Assembly (NCBI RefSeq): GCF_016583905.1
Contig: NZ_NRRY01000004.1
Span: forward strand, 121,287 to 185,286
Length of the DNA stretch: 64,000 nucleotides
Direction: 5' to 3'
Source of the DNA: Lamprobacter modestohalophilus
GTDB taxonomy: Bacteria > Pseudomonadota > Gammaproteobacteria > Chromatiales > Chromatiaceae
Position 1 is the stretch's first letter, and each line of letters begins with the position of its first letter. Position numbers and translations under genes: made by a program. Shown here in pieces: positions 9,421-18,937 of this stretch. The notes beneath the pieces are model-generated. The model ran no database searches, had not been told where the DNA came from, and worked only from the letters and a program-made list of their open reading frames with translations.

Positions 9421-9450
9421 AAACTAAAACGCCGCCTGTTAAGGCGGCGC
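9421..9450 (-). terminator. Rho-independent terminator of the small secreted-protein gene
   Basis: On the minus strand, about 40 bases past the stop at 9492, a GC-rich stem CGCCGCC / GGCGGCG (9430-9449, loop TTAACA) is followed directly by GTTTTAGTTTT. A second, weaker stem (GCCACT/AGTGGC, 9461-9479) lies just before it. This separates the secreted-protein gene from the propeller gene that follows. Confidence 0.9.
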
Positions 9451-9491
9451 ATTAGCTAATGCCACTTACTTTTAGTGGCTAGACAAGAGAT

Positions 9492-10472
9492 TTATTTCAG
9501 CTCGAAGCTGTTGTTGAAGGTGCCAGACATAGTCTCACCGTTGAAGGTACCAGAGCCATATTCGAGCTGGTAGACAACAGCACCCGTTGTTCCAGCAACA
9601 ATACCAGCGGCATTGGGCAGGATTTCTAGGTTACTCCAACCACCATCAGGCAAGAATGTCTGAGCACCAGCGCCCACTAATTCTGTAGCGTTTACGCGCC
9701 CTACACATACTACAGGAGCTTCAGCTGCACCAGATACCGGGTTCTCGTCTCGGTCATACATGACACCAGTAATCCCATTTGCCTGAACTCTCATTCTGAG
9801 AGTCACTGAATCGTCTCCGCCTGTGCCATCTAAAGCACCCATATTGGCGGAGACAGGGGTTACCATGAAGCTCGTGTTGATCTCAGCGAAGGGCTTGATT
9901 GACACTTGAGAGACATCGTCAATGCCAATAGTCAATCCAGAATTTCTGAAGTCGCTATTAAAGCTTTCTTCGGCTTTATATCCCCAAGTTGCCCCGTTTG
10001 TATATTCAAGAACTAGCGCATCGCCAGACACATCGGTGGCGGTTGTGCCGGAATTGTCAACCAGTAAATATCCACGCAGAGGATTTTGACCTGCTGCCTG
10101 GGCTAGCGCAAAGGTTCTGGGATCAGCATCCCAATCGTTGTTTACGGAAGGATCGTTAAACAGAACACCCTTTGTTGTGGAACCGAACACGGCGCCTAGA
10201 TCGATAGTCTGGATATCGTTTGGACTGGTCGGCTTGAAAACGTTGACTTCTTGGCATGCCGCCGTATTGTCAGTTGCGTCCTTGTAGTAAAGAACGTAGT
10301 GCAGATCGTCGCCACTCTGGTTTTGATTGATCACACTGACCACAGTCGTGACCGACGGCGAATAGACAACGTGCGGCCAAAAACCCGTGCCGGCAACAGC
10401 AGCGCCAGTCGCAATGGCAGAGGCGCCTAGCGCGACGGTGATGGAGGCGGCAAGCTTGGTTTGCTTGATCAT
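9492..10472 (-). CDS. Small secreted protein of unknown family
   Basis: 326 residues from the ATG at 10472, which has a good ribosome site (AGGAG about 9 bases upstream); the open frame to 10565 is upstream of this site. An N-terminal signal peptide (MIKQTKLAASITVALGASAI, cleavage likely at AVA-GTG) is followed by a beta-rich, Asn/Thr/Gly-rich, Cys-poor body (two cysteines, around residues 70 and 235). The mature N-terminus GTGFWPHVVYSPSVTTVVSV reads like a repeating beta-strand surface protein. I do not recognise a named family. It is monocistronic by its own ribosome site, a 455-base leader region and a strong terminator, suggesting high expression. Its place after the O-GlcNAc-transferase-like gene and the T2SS genes makes it a candidate type II substrate. 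Confidence 0.75.
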   Translation of the reverse strand: MIKQTKLAASITVALGASAIATGAAVAGTGFWPHVVYSPSVTTVVSVINQNQSGDDLHYVLYYKDATDNTAACQEVNVFKPTSPNDIQTIDLGAVFGSTTKGVLFNDPSVNNDWDADPRTFALAQAAGQNPLRGYLLVDNSGTTATDVSGDALVLEYTNGATWGYKAEESFNSDFRNSGLTIGIDDVSQVSIKPFAEINTSFMVTPVSANMGALDGTGGDDSVTLRMRVQANGITGVMYDRDENPVSGAAEAPVVCVGRVNATELVGAGAQTFLPDGGWSNLEILPNAAGIVAGTTGAVVYQLEYGSGTFNGETMSGTFNNSFELK

Positions 10473-10927
10473 GAGCAAAGTTCTCCTACTTAAGTTCACT
10501 TTTCGATGGGCGGTTCTTCGAATGTCGACTGAAGCATCGAGAGATTCAAGCTCGCTGCCAGCCATCTGTCACGCTTTTCCAAGTGTCTAGGGGGCGGCCA
10601 TCGACATGGATCCAGCAGTGTTCTGTGGAAGTCTACGCCAGATGAGCTGGCACGCCAAGCTCTAGCTGCCGTCAAAACCCCTTTGAGGTCAGACCGTGCG
10701 TTGCGACTGAGCCCTCGACGGCCTTAACAATACCTCATCTGCTGTTGTTGTCAACCCACATGCGTTATTTTTGGCTCGACTTCGCACTTTACAGTGCGCT
10801 TTCTGTGGTCTCTAGCCCACTTCGGCTGGTCGTTGAGGTCATGCTCCGGCCATGTTGTAGCTCATGTTGCGCGCGGCAACAGCCGTTTCGTCGCACATAA
10901 GAGACAGTAGATAACCCGTGATCTACG
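10473..10927. other. 455-base intergenic region
   Basis: No convincing gene on either strand. It must hold the promoter of the secreted-protein gene and the 3' end of the TPR-transferase transcript. Visible structures are small hairpins: CGCACT-TTAC-AGTGCG (10783-10798), GTTGC-GCGCG-GCAAC (10866-10880) and GTAGAT-N8-ATCTAC (10907-10926, right after the transferase stop). None has a T-tract, so none is a convincing intrinsic terminator. No confident -35/-10 pair was found. Confidence 0.5.
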
Positions 10928-13285
10928 TTAGTTGCCTGTTGATGCGCCGATGTTGCTGGGCGGTAGGCCCGCTTGCTGGCGATCGAGCATCTGCTGGAAC
11001 AGGGCCTCGAGACTGGCTGCGAAGTGGACCGGATCAAACAGCCGAGCACCCTGCCTCGCCTTTACTAGGTGCGTGCGGAGCTGTAAGAGCCGCTCGGGCT
11101 CGCGCGTAAGCGCGATCGCCTTCTGCAGATAATCCTCTTCGCCCTCACAGACGAGCTGCGACAGATCGACTGCGTTCAGGAGGCTCGCAGCCACCCTCGA
11201 GGGAAAACTGTCCCCGCGCTTAGTCAGCACCGGTACGCCAACGGCCAGGGCGTCCCGAGCCGTGGTGTGGGCGCCGTAGGGCCAGGTATCCAAGAACAGA
11301 TCGGCCTGCCCCAGCCTGGCTAGATGCTCTGCGTTCGCACAATGGTCCGCGAACACCAGTCGACCCGCGTCTACGCCGCGCTCTGTCGCACTATGACTGA
11401 GGTTGCGCCGCAGTTCGTCTGCGGGTGCGTACAGCCACAGCACCGCTCGCGGCACTTCACGCAACAGTTGGCACCAGAGATCGAACAGGGCCGGCGAGAG
11501 CTTGGACGGGTTGTTGAAGCAACAGAATACAAAGGCCTCCTCGGGGAGACCCAGCGCCTCTCGGGTGGGTTGCGCAGCCGGAGCAATGGTTGGGTCAAAC
11601 GGCTGATAGCAGATGGGTAGGTAAGCGAGCGATTCAGCAAAATAGTGCGCGTCTTGAGGCGGCACCACCACCTCGTCCACTAATGCATAGTCGATGAATG
11701 GCGCGCCCATGGTTGCCGGGAAGCCGAGCCAGGCCACTTGGATCGGCGCCGGCCGTCGGGCCAGGATCCCAGTCCGGGGCTGCTGTGCGTAGCCATTGAG
11801 ATCGATGAGGATGTCGATGCCATCGTCGCTGATCCGCGCAGCTGCCGCGTCATCATCTAGCTCATGCAGTGCGATCAGGCCACCGAAGGCCCTGGAGAGG
11901 CGCTCGCGCATCGGATCAGCCCGTGCTGGGCCGATGGCATAAGCCCGGTACTCAAAGGCGTTGTGATCCAGATGTTCGAAGACCGCCGCCGTGAGCCGGG
12001 CGGTGGCGTGGTCATAGAAATCGCTGGACATGAAGCCGATGCGCGGGCGGGCCTGCGGCGTTCGGGGGCGCGTCTGCCACAGTGGCTCGGCGTCGGCCCA
12101 GGGCTGATAACGTTGCGCGTAAGCGCGCATGAAACGCAGATGATCGGCGGCTGATAGCCCGGGCAGCGTCAGACATCTGAACGGCGCGATCGCCTCACAA
12201 TCACCGGCCTTGACCTGCTCAACCAGGGCTCCCAACCGCTCGGGCCAATGCCGCCAATCGCACAGGGCTTGCTGATTGGCGACAAGCTCACCCAGCAGGC
12301 CCGGCACTGCGTTACCCTGCTGATGGAGCATGTCTTCAAGGATGGCCAGTGCGTCTACCTGTCCACCACCGGCCGTGAGCAGCCTGATCAGCTGCAAACG
12401 CAGCTCGGGTCGGGTCTCACCGGCCTCGAGCGCGCGCTTGGCGGCGTCTGCCGCTTGGTCTGGCTGTCCGCGCAGCTGCAACAGATTGGCGCGAACGGTC
12501 CAAAGCTCGACGGCAGGTGCTTGCGCCGAGGCCGCGGCCCGCTCATGGTATTGCTCTGCTGTGGCGAGATCGCGCTGGTCGAGCGCCAAAACAGCCATTG
12601 CGAGATTGGCGCGCGGATTCGTCGGGTCTTGTGCCAACAGGCGCTTGTAGGCCTGTTCTGCGCTGGCGAGATCGCCCCGTTGACGCTCGATATTGCCAAG
12701 ATTGAGCCACAGATGATGCAGCTCGGGGCGCGCTGCCAAGAGCGCCTGAAACAGGGCGGCGGCCTCGTCCAACCGGCCCCGCTGGCGCAGGAGATTGCCG
12801 AGATTCATCCTTGCCTCGATCGACTCCGGCGCCAGCTCGAGCGCCTGTCGGAAGGCGTGCTCCGCATCTTCGAGTCGCCCCTGGGATTGTAGGCAATTGG
12901 CCAGATTGTAATACGCGCGGGCGTGAGCGGGCGCCAGTGCTAAGGCTTTGCGATAGCTCGCTTCGGCCTCTTGCGTTCGATCGAGCGCGGCGAGTGCGTT
13001 ACCGAGATTCGCGTGGGCATCAGCACTCTCGGGCGCGACTTCGGTACAACGTCGCAGTCTGCGCTCGGCGAGATCGAACCGGCCGTCGCGAGCCGCAATC
13101 AGACCGAGAATGTGCAGGGCATTTGGCTCAGCGGGCCGTTGCTGCAACACCCGTTGCATGATGCGCCTGGCTTCATCCCAGCGTTGCGCTTGGAAGGCTT
13201 GGATACCACGCTCGACCGAGGCGGTTTTTGTCCGTTGACTGCCTTTCCCTGGCTCAGCGGCAGCTGATGATGGCGGGCGTTTCAT
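10928..13285 (-). CDS. TPR-repeat O-GlcNAc-transferase-like glycosyltransferase (GT41)
   Basis: 785 residues. Residues ~25-330 form about nine 34-residue tetratricopeptide repeats (e.g. ADAHANLGNALAALDRTQEA, ARAYYNLANCLQSQGRLEDA), and the C-terminal ~430 residues form the two-lobed GT41 catalytic region: RIGFMSSDFYDHA at ~415, IDILIDLNGY, APIQVAWLGFPATMG, FCCFNNPSKLSP, FLDTWPYGAHTTARDALAVGVPVLT. GT41 enzymes move GlcNAc or a related sugar from a nucleotide donor onto Ser/Thr of cytosolic proteins, with the TPR superhelix choosing the substrate. It is the last gene of the T2SS strand run (87 bases after gspM2) and directly upstream of a secreted protein, which suggests a protein O-glycosylation role tied to export. 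The target is not known. Confidence 0.87.
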   Translation of the reverse strand: MKRPPSSAAAEPGKGSQRTKTASVERGIQAFQAQRWDEARRIMQRVLQQRPAEPNALHILGLIAARDGRFDLAERRLRRCTEVAPESADAHANLGNALAALDRTQEAEASYRKALALAPAHARAYYNLANCLQSQGRLEDAEHAFRQALELAPESIEARMNLGNLLRQRGRLDEAAALFQALLAARPELHHLWLNLGNIERQRGDLASAEQAYKRLLAQDPTNPRANLAMAVLALDQRDLATAEQYHERAAASAQAPAVELWTVRANLLQLRGQPDQAADAAKRALEAGETRPELRLQLIRLLTAGGGQVDALAILEDMLHQQGNAVPGLLGELVANQQALCDWRHWPERLGALVEQVKAGDCEAIAPFRCLTLPGLSAADHLRFMRAYAQRYQPWADAEPLWQTRPRTPQARPRIGFMSSDFYDHATARLTAAVFEHLDHNAFEYRAYAIGPARADPMRERLSRAFGGLIALHELDDDAAAARISDDGIDILIDLNGYAQQPRTGILARRPAPIQVAWLGFPATMGAPFIDYALVDEVVVPPQDAHYFAESLAYLPICYQPFDPTIAPAAQPTREALGLPEEAFVFCCFNNPSKLSPALFDLWCQLLREVPRAVLWLYAPADELRRNLSHSATERGVDAGRLVFADHCANAEHLARLGQADLFLDTWPYGAHTTARDALAVGVPVLTKRGDSFPSRVAASLLNAVDLSQLVCEGEEDYLQKAIALTREPERLLQLRTHLVKARQGARLFDPVHFAASLEALFQQMLDRQQAGLPPSNIGASTGN

Positions 13286-13372
13286 CGCGGTGTTGGTGCT
13301 TGCATTTGGCTTCTAGGAATGAACGGCCCGACATTGCTGCTGCCAGAGCGCACGAAAGGCCTATTAAGGTTT

Positions 13373-13954
13373 TCAGCTACGGAGCACGATGCCATAGACC
13401 TGTAACTGTATCACCAAGCCCGGAGCGTTCGTTACCTCCGCGGGCCCAGGTCTTCTCCGCGCCGGTTGCGGCAGCGGCCGCACCGAGAGATCTTCGACGA
13501 TCAGGAACGGCGTGGCTGACTCGATACGATAGAGCAAGTCGGCCAGCTGCTCGGTTGTTCCCTGCACCTGTGCGCGGATGCTGATGCGATCAGGCGCCTC
13601 AGAGGCGCGCTGCGGCAGCGCTTGAACACTGGCCACCATCAAGTCGGCATCGCTCATCAGCGCATTGAGGTTGCCCTGGGCGAGCGCGGCGGCCAAGCTC
13701 CAGGTTTCGCCTTGAAAGGCGTATTGGTTGAGGTCATCGCGAGAGCGCTCCGCTTGCAGCGCTGCTTGCAGCGCTGGAATGACAGCGACGCCGCTCTGAA
13801 TGCTGCGGATCTGGTCACGGTGATTGGCGACACGCTCACTGAGTTGGCTCAGATGGCCCGACCAACTGACGAAGATTGCGCCCAGGATCACAAGCGGCAG
13901 GATGCCTGTGAGCAGCCAAAAGAGGGCACAGGTTTTTTGCTTTGATGTTGCCAT
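13373..13954 (-). CDS. GspM/PilO-like T2SS inner-membrane protein, second copy
   Basis: 193 residues: short cytosolic N-terminus, one membrane helix (LFWLLTGILPLVILGAIF, residues 12-29), a coiled-coil stretch, then a ferredoxin-like periplasmic domain (ADLLYRIESATPFLIVEDLS). It is a clear paralogue of the GspM encoded at 18938-19546, sharing the LLYR-ESA-PFLIV block. GspM partners GspL in the T2SS assembly platform. Its ATG overlaps the stop of the second gspL (TAATG), so the two are translationally coupled. Confidence 0.75.
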   Translation of the reverse strand: MATSKQKTCALFWLLTGILPLVILGAIFVSWSGHLSQLSERVANHRDQIRSIQSGVAVIPALQAALQAERSRDDLNQYAFQGETWSLAAALAQGNLNALMSDADLMVASVQALPQRASEAPDRISIRAQVQGTTEQLADLLYRIESATPFLIVEDLSVRPLPQPARRRPGPAEVTNAPGLVIQLQVYGIVLRS

Positions 13955-15048
13955 TACTCGGTTTCAGCCGGCTGCACGCTCAACTCGATATGAAAGCGTT
14001 GGTTTTCTCTCCCCGCGGCGGTCGTCACCGGCGAACGAAAGGTGACGCTGGTAAATTCGGGCTCGTTTTCGAGCAAACCGATGAGCGCGGCGGCATTATC
14101 GGACTCCCCCCGCATCTCAAGGCGCCCACCACGATAGTGCAGGTTGAGCAGATAGGTGGTGTCAGGCAGCAGCGTCGTCACCTGACGAATCAGATTGGTC
14201 ACAAGAGGCTGGTTAAGCTTGGCCTCGAGTATCTCAGCCGTCGCCGCACGCGCCTGTTCAAGACGCTCAGTCAGTTGCTCCTTTTCGTCGAGCTTGATGC
14301 GCGATTGCCGCAATTCGTGTTGGAGTTGTGTTAATTCCGTGTTCATTTGCCAGATAGGCGTCAGCAAAACGGCACTCAGCAGCAGCAACGGCAGGAGAGC
14401 GAGGGTGGCAGTGGCCAGGATGCGACCTCGCGACGGCTGCGGCCGTGCTTCGGCCGGCAGCAGATTCGCACCCGGCCAGGCATGACGGCTGCTGATCTTT
14501 GTGACCGAACCTCCCGCAGCCGTGACCGCCTGCAGCCAAGGATCAACATCAGCGCGCCTGCAAAACGCGATCAGTAGATCAAGCTTCGCACCCTGCGCAA
14601 GGGTACCGTTGATTGAGGCATCAAAAAAGAGCTCTGCACTCGAAAAGGGCGTAATACGATCAATTTCAAACCGCACCGCCTGCCGCAAGTTCTTCGCGAC
14701 TTGAGCCGGAAGACGGATCTGCCGATAGAGCATCCGCTGCTCGGGGACTTCGATCCAGATGCCCGTGTACGCAGCAAGCGAAGGGGTTTTCGCGGCCTGC
14801 TTGAACTGTTGAAGGTCCTGAAGAGTGAAGCTGCCGATCGTGGTGCGCTCACCAAAGGTTTGGCGGCTGAACTCAGCCATGTCACCCGTTGGGGTGATCA
14901 CCAGCACCGGCCGCTTGGCCGCGAGCGGACGGACAATAAACGTCGGCAGGCAACTGAGCAACGCTTGTTGCCAAGCCTCGAGAAGGCGATGCCAAAGGGT
15001 TGAGCCGTGACGAGCGAGCTCGTGGTATCGGTTACTCACGGCCGGCAT
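13954..15048 (-). CDS. GspL/PilN-like T2SS assembly-platform protein, second copy
   Basis: 364 residues. The first ~200 residues form an actin/PilM-like cytosolic domain (LPAQVAKNLRQAVRFEIDRITPF), followed by a membrane helix (LATATLALLPLLLLSAVLLTP, about 222-242), a coiled coil and a periplasmic ferredoxin-like domain (YLLNLHYRGGRLEMRGES). GspL recruits the ATPase GspE and contacts GspM. It is collinear with the other GspL (19543-20634): both have the LPAQV-NLR-V-E-DR-TPF block and the MRGES/IRGES-ALIG-LE block. The pair gspL2/gspM2 lies after kdsD, outside the main gsp gene order, so it is a diverged duplicate or serves a different branch. Confidence 0.78.
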   Translation of the reverse strand: MPAVSNRYHELARHGSTLWHRLLEAWQQALLSCLPTFIVRPLAAKRPVLVITPTGDMAEFSRQTFGERTTIGSFTLQDLQQFKQAAKTPSLAAYTGIWIEVPEQRMLYRQIRLPAQVAKNLRQAVRFEIDRITPFSSAELFFDASINGTLAQGAKLDLLIAFCRRADVDPWLQAVTAAGGSVTKISSRHAWPGANLLPAEARPQPSRGRILATATLALLPLLLLSAVLLTPIWQMNTELTQLQHELRQSRIKLDEKEQLTERLEQARAATAEILEAKLNQPLVTNLIRQVTTLLPDTTYLLNLHYRGGRLEMRGESDNAAALIGLLENEPEFTSVTFRSPVTTAAGRENQRFHIELSVQPAETE

Positions 15049-15112
15049 GGATCTGCGGCTGATGGCCGGATGCTCTCGACCACTCCTGATTCCTGACGCC
15101 TATCCACAGGGC

Positions 15113-16057
15113 TTACTTTTGCACAACTCCAACCACGGAATCGTCGTCGACGACGACCAGTGCTGTAATCTGATGCGTCGCCATCAGTTCGAGAGCGGTG
15201 TTCATGCTGCTATCGATTCCGATCGTGACCGGCTTTGGCGACATGAGCTGTTGCGCCGATAAGGCAAAGAAGCCCTCGCGCAGGCGCTGTAAGGCTCGAC
15301 GCAAATCCCCGTCGGTGATGATGCCGATGACGCGGTGCCGATCTGAGCTGACAAGACTGATGCCGAGCTTGCCTGCGGTGGTGGTGGCCAAGACTTCATC
15401 AGCGCTCGCCTGTGGGTCGACGAACGGAAGCTGTTCGCTTTTCATTTCGTCTCGGACACGCTTTAGCAGACGCCGGCCTAGGCTTCCGCCAGGATGGAAG
15501 CGAGCGAATTGATGCTCCTCGAAGCCCCTCGCCTTCATGAGCGCGACCGCTAATGCATCGCCCATCGCCAGTGCTGCGGTGGTTGAGGCAGTCGGCGCGA
15601 GCTGGAGTGGACAGGCTTCGCGCTCGACCCGTATCGAGAGATGAAGATTGCTCTGTGTTCCGAGTGTGGACTGCGCATTCCCGGTCATCGCGACGACCGC
15701 GTTGCCGTTATCGCGGAGGAACGGAATCAGCTTGACGAGCTCTTCGGTCTCACCAGAGTTAGAGACGGCGACGAAGACATCAGCAGGCGTGACCATCCCG
15801 AGATCGCCATGCAGCGCTTCGGCTGGGTGCATGAAAAATGCTGGTGTGCCTGTACTCGCGAGCGTCGCAGCGATCTTGTTGGCAATAATTCCGGACTTTC
15901 CCATACCGCTGACGATGACGCGTCCACTCGTGGCGAGAATCTCAGCAACGGCACGAGCAAACTGCGCATCCAACACCTGCTTGAGGCCGAGTATTGCAGC
16001 AGCCTCGATATCAAACACCTCCCTCGCAACTGCCGTTGGGTCTTGTGCGTTAGCCAT
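15113..16057 (-). CDS. kdsD: D-arabinose 5-phosphate isomerase (KpsF/GutQ family)
   Basis: Interconverts ribulose 5-phosphate and arabinose 5-phosphate, the first step to Kdo. From the ATG at 16057 the protein has 314 residues: SIS domain (VSGMGKSGIIANKIAATLAS at ~30, HGDLGMV, SNSGETEEL), then FHPGGSLGRRLL, then two CBS domains ending GVVQK. A frame extension to a TTG at 16102 would overlap gspD and is rejected. It lies 28 bases after gspD and before the second gspL, an unusual place. A broken C-terminal copy is found at 52055-52411. Confidence 0.92.
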   Translation of the reverse strand: MANAQDPTAVAREVFDIEAAAILGLKQVLDAQFARAVAEILATSGRVIVSGMGKSGIIANKIAATLASTGTPAFFMHPAEALHGDLGMVTPADVFVAVSNSGETEELVKLIPFLRDNGNAVVAMTGNAQSTLGTQSNLHLSIRVEREACPLQLAPTASTTAALAMGDALAVALMKARGFEEHQFARFHPGGSLGRRLLKRVRDEMKSEQLPFVDPQASADEVLATTTAGKLGISLVSSDRHRVIGIITDGDLRRALQRLREGFFALSAQQLMSPKPVTIGIDSSMNTALELMATHQITALVVVDDDSVVGVVQK

Positions 16058-16085
16058 GCCGCAATCGCTGGCGCGGATCTCGGGC

Positions 16086-18263
16086 TCAGAACCGGGGGTC
16101 AAGATTCTTTACCTTGCGGCGGAAATCGCGCGTCACTGCATCGATGTCACTGTCGCCTGCGATGACTCGCGGCGTTAACACAACAACGAGCTCGGTGCGT
16201 CGAGCATTTTTATTGGTCTGGCCGAATAAGGAACCGACAATGGGTGCCCGGTATAACCCGGGAATACCAGACTTGCCGCTCGAAGTATCGTCTTGGATCA
16301 GACCGCCAAGAACCACGGCCTGATTGGAGCGCACAGCAACATTGCTGGTGATGGATCGGTTACGAAATGATGGCGAGCCTAAGGGGCCGACATCTTCGAG
16401 TACCGAGCTGACCTGCTGATCGATCTGCATTTGAACGAGTCCGCCGGGTGTCACACGAGGCGTCACAGACAACTGTACGCCGGTTTGGCGATATTCGATT
16501 TGGTTAAGGATGCGATCGGTATCTGACGTGCCCTGTTGTGCGGTCGTCAAGATCGGCACCTCATCGCCAACCTCGATCTTCGCTTCTTGATTATCCATGA
16601 CCATCACGGTCGGAGACGACAGCACATTGACCAAATTATCTTCTGCTAGCGCGGACAGGGTCGCCTTGATGGTGCTTGGCTGGAGAACCACCGACCAGTT
16701 AAATCCCGGGAAGGTTGGGGATGGGTTATCAGAATTGCTCTGGGTCAACGATTGGCGGCTTTGGTAGCCCTCAATCGCTGGCCCTTTAAATCGCCACTGG
16801 ACGCCGTAGCGCAGACTGCCGGTGAGCTGGATCTCGACGATCGTGGCCTCGACCAGCACCTGTAGCGGAACGATGTCGAGCTGCTTCAGTGCGTCGAGAA
16901 TCTTCTTGTAGTCGCGCGGGCTGGAACGGACCAGCAGCGAATTATTCACGACATCGGCAACAATACTGACCTCGGATGAGAGATTGAGGGTGCTCGCGGT
17001 CGCACCGCGCGACGCTGACCCGGTTGTACCTGAGCCGGCGCTAGAGCCATCTCCGCCCATGGATGCCTGTTCGCGACCAGGCGCGACACCGCCGACAGTG
17101 CGACTGACTCTGCTACTGCCGCCCCCATCGGAGAATAAGGTTGTGAGAATGTCGGCTAAGCTCTCGGCGTTGCCGTGGCGAACCCGGTACACATAAAGCC
17201 GCTGCGCTGAGGTTCCTGCGGCTTCGGCCAAGTCCAAGCGCTCGATCCAGTCTTCAATCCGTGCGAGGTAGCGTTGCTGGGGAGAGACGACAAGCATGGC
17301 ATTGGCGCTCTCGATGGGAATGAACCGGAAGAGCCCTTTCGCGGCATTGGCTGATTCATCGGCGAGCAACGTCTCGAGCTGGGTCACGACGTCAGTGACC
17401 TTCGCGTACTCGAGACTGAAAAAGCCCACCGACAAGCCGGCCATCCAGTCGACGTCGAACATCTGGATTGTGTCGAGCATGCTCGTCATCTCTGGCCCGC
17501 TGCCGGCCAACACGACGAGATTCCTGAGTGTGTCGACGCGAACAATACTGCCTTCGGGGGCCAGAGGCTCCAGAATGTTGGCCATCTCTTCGACACCGAC
17601 GTATTGCAACGGGACAACTTGCACGCTGTAGCCTTCGGGGATTGAACGCGCCGTGCCACCGAGCTGCGGAACGACCCGTCCCTGAACCGCATTGCTCACC
17701 GGAACGACCTCAAAGCGGCCGCTACGGTCGACCAGTGCCGCGTTGTTCATCCTCAGCAGGGTCTCGAGGGTCGGAATCAGCAGATCGCGACTTAACGGCC
17801 GGGCCGTGGTTAGGGATGCGGTGCCCTGAACGGCGGGATCAAGCGTGTAGCTCACTTCGAGCACGTCGCCGAGGATGATCTTGACGATCTCCCGAATGTC
17901 GGTGTTATCGAAATTCAGAGAGACATCAGGGCCTGCGATATCTGCACTCGCGGATCGCGGGGCGGCGACGGGTTGAACGAAGACACCGGTGCCGGCTTGA
18001 ACAGAGTCCGGCGGGCGCGCAGGGGCATCGTCGCCAAGCGCGATGCCGCCACCAGCGCGCACCGGGCCCTGAGCACCAGAAGCTCGCTCTTCGACATTGG
18101 TATGGCCCTCGGCGCTCGAGACCTGTTCCGTCGGATCCCAGACAAGGGACTGACAGCCCGGCAGCATGGGTAGCAGGGCGAACGCCAACAAGCAGCGGAG
18201 AAGCCACCGTGGCTGGTGAAAAGCGAGGCCGATGGCTGACCGGCCGGTGCAAAGTATGAGCAT
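16086..18263 (-). CDS. gspD: Type II secretion secretin GspD
   Basis: 725 residues, forms the outer-membrane channel of the T2SS. The N-terminus is a lipoprotein signal: hydrophobic core LLRCLLAFALL and lipobox LPGCQS with Cys at about residue 37, so it probably needs no separate pilotin or is lipidated itself. N0/N1-N3 domains follow (LNFDNTDIREIVKIILGD; repeated VYRVRHGNAESLADIL, then a Gly/Ser-rich linker around residues 385-415). The secretin core follows: LVEATIVEIQLTG, VLSSPTVMVMDNQEAKIEVG, and VVLGGLIQDD with the terminal VVVLTPRVI. Gene order places it after gspC and before kdsD. Confidence 0.93.
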   Translation of the reverse strand: MLILCTGRSAIGLAFHQPRWLLRCLLAFALLPMLPGCQSLVWDPTEQVSSAEGHTNVEERASGAQGPVRAGGGIALGDDAPARPPDSVQAGTGVFVQPVAAPRSASADIAGPDVSLNFDNTDIREIVKIILGDVLEVSYTLDPAVQGTASLTTARPLSRDLLIPTLETLLRMNNAALVDRSGRFEVVPVSNAVQGRVVPQLGGTARSIPEGYSVQVVPLQYVGVEEMANILEPLAPEGSIVRVDTLRNLVVLAGSGPEMTSMLDTIQMFDVDWMAGLSVGFFSLEYAKVTDVVTQLETLLADESANAAKGLFRFIPIESANAMLVVSPQQRYLARIEDWIERLDLAEAAGTSAQRLYVYRVRHGNAESLADILTTLFSDGGGSSRVSRTVGGVAPGREQASMGGDGSSAGSGTTGSASRGATASTLNLSSEVSIVADVVNNSLLVRSSPRDYKKILDALKQLDIVPLQVLVEATIVEIQLTGSLRYGVQWRFKGPAIEGYQSRQSLTQSNSDNPSPTFPGFNWSVVLQPSTIKATLSALAEDNLVNVLSSPTVMVMDNQEAKIEVGDEVPILTTAQQGTSDTDRILNQIEYRQTGVQLSVTPRVTPGGLVQMQIDQQVSSVLEDVGPLGSPSFRNRSITSNVAVRSNQAVVLGGLIQDDTSSGKSGIPGLYRAPIVGSLFGQTNKNARRTELVVVLTPRVIAGDSDIDAVTRDFRRKVKNLDPRF

Positions 18264-18357
18264 AGATGCGCGCTAAGGGCTCGACACGAACCCGGTTGTG
18301 GAGAAACGATGCGCCTTGAAGTACCTTGAGATGCTGCCGCAGCTGCTGGCTAAGGCC

Positions 18358-18927
18358 TCAACGAGGCCGAGGAGGCGTTCGGGTCACGGGCTGCCGAATA
18401 ACCTGTCGTCTAGCTGCGGGGCTTTGGGCATCGGGACGTGAAAAGTCTAACAGCTCTAAGGTATGAGTAGCACCTTGTGTCTCCATGACGACCCGGTCAG
18501 TCTTGATGTCAGCGACTGTCCAGCCCTCGTAGACGTCACCTACTCTTAGACGGACAAGGCTGCGATCGGCGACGGCTGGATCCTTCAGCCAGACGGAGGC
18601 GTTTTCCGGCGACAAGATCAGGATTGCTGACACATCTAGGCGCTCTAAATCGGCAATCTCCCCCGCGAGATCCTCGGTCTGTGCTTCTGGCTCTTCCTCA
18701 GGAGGCCGTCGACTTGGCACAAAAAGCGGCCGCTCAGAGATAACGGCGTAATCTTCACGTGGTCCAAGGCTCGCGACAGCGGGGGAAGCGGCCGGACTGA
18801 TCGTAAGCTCGGCTGACCCCTGAACAGGTAGTGCGTCGCCAGCCGGCGACGGCCGCGGCCAGTCTCGCCACTGCATCGCGAGAACCGCTGCGAGGGCCAC
18901 TGATATGAGCAACAGTATCTTTTTCAC
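18358..18927 (-). CDS. gspC: GspC/PilP-like T2SS periplasmic linker protein
   Basis: 189 residues starting at a GTG (18927): membrane anchor (ILLLISVALAAVLAMQW), a Pro-rich linker, then a homology-region domain (ISERPLFVPSRRP ... LRVGDVYEGWTVADI) that in GspC binds the GspD N-terminal domains. It ends in an Arg/Pro-rich tail and lacks the PDZ or coiled-coil domain found at the end of many GspC proteins. The gene follows gspM by 10 bases and precedes gspD. The alternative label is GspN/PilP-like; the HR domain supports GspC function. Confidence 0.72.
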   Translation of the reverse strand: MKKILLLISVALAAVLAMQWRDWPRPSPAGDALPVQGSAELTISPAASPAVASLGPREDYAVISERPLFVPSRRPPEEEPEAQTEDLAGEIADLERLDVSAILILSPENASVWLKDPAVADRSLVRLRVGDVYEGWTVADIKTDRVVMETQGATHTLELLDFSRPDAQSPAARRQVIRQPVTRTPPRPR

Positions 18928-18937
18928 TTTACCGAAC

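Noticed and set aside
10783..10926. Hairpins downstream of the TPR-transferase gene as terminators
   Set aside because: Stems of 5-6 bp without T-tracts; not strong enough for intrinsic termination.
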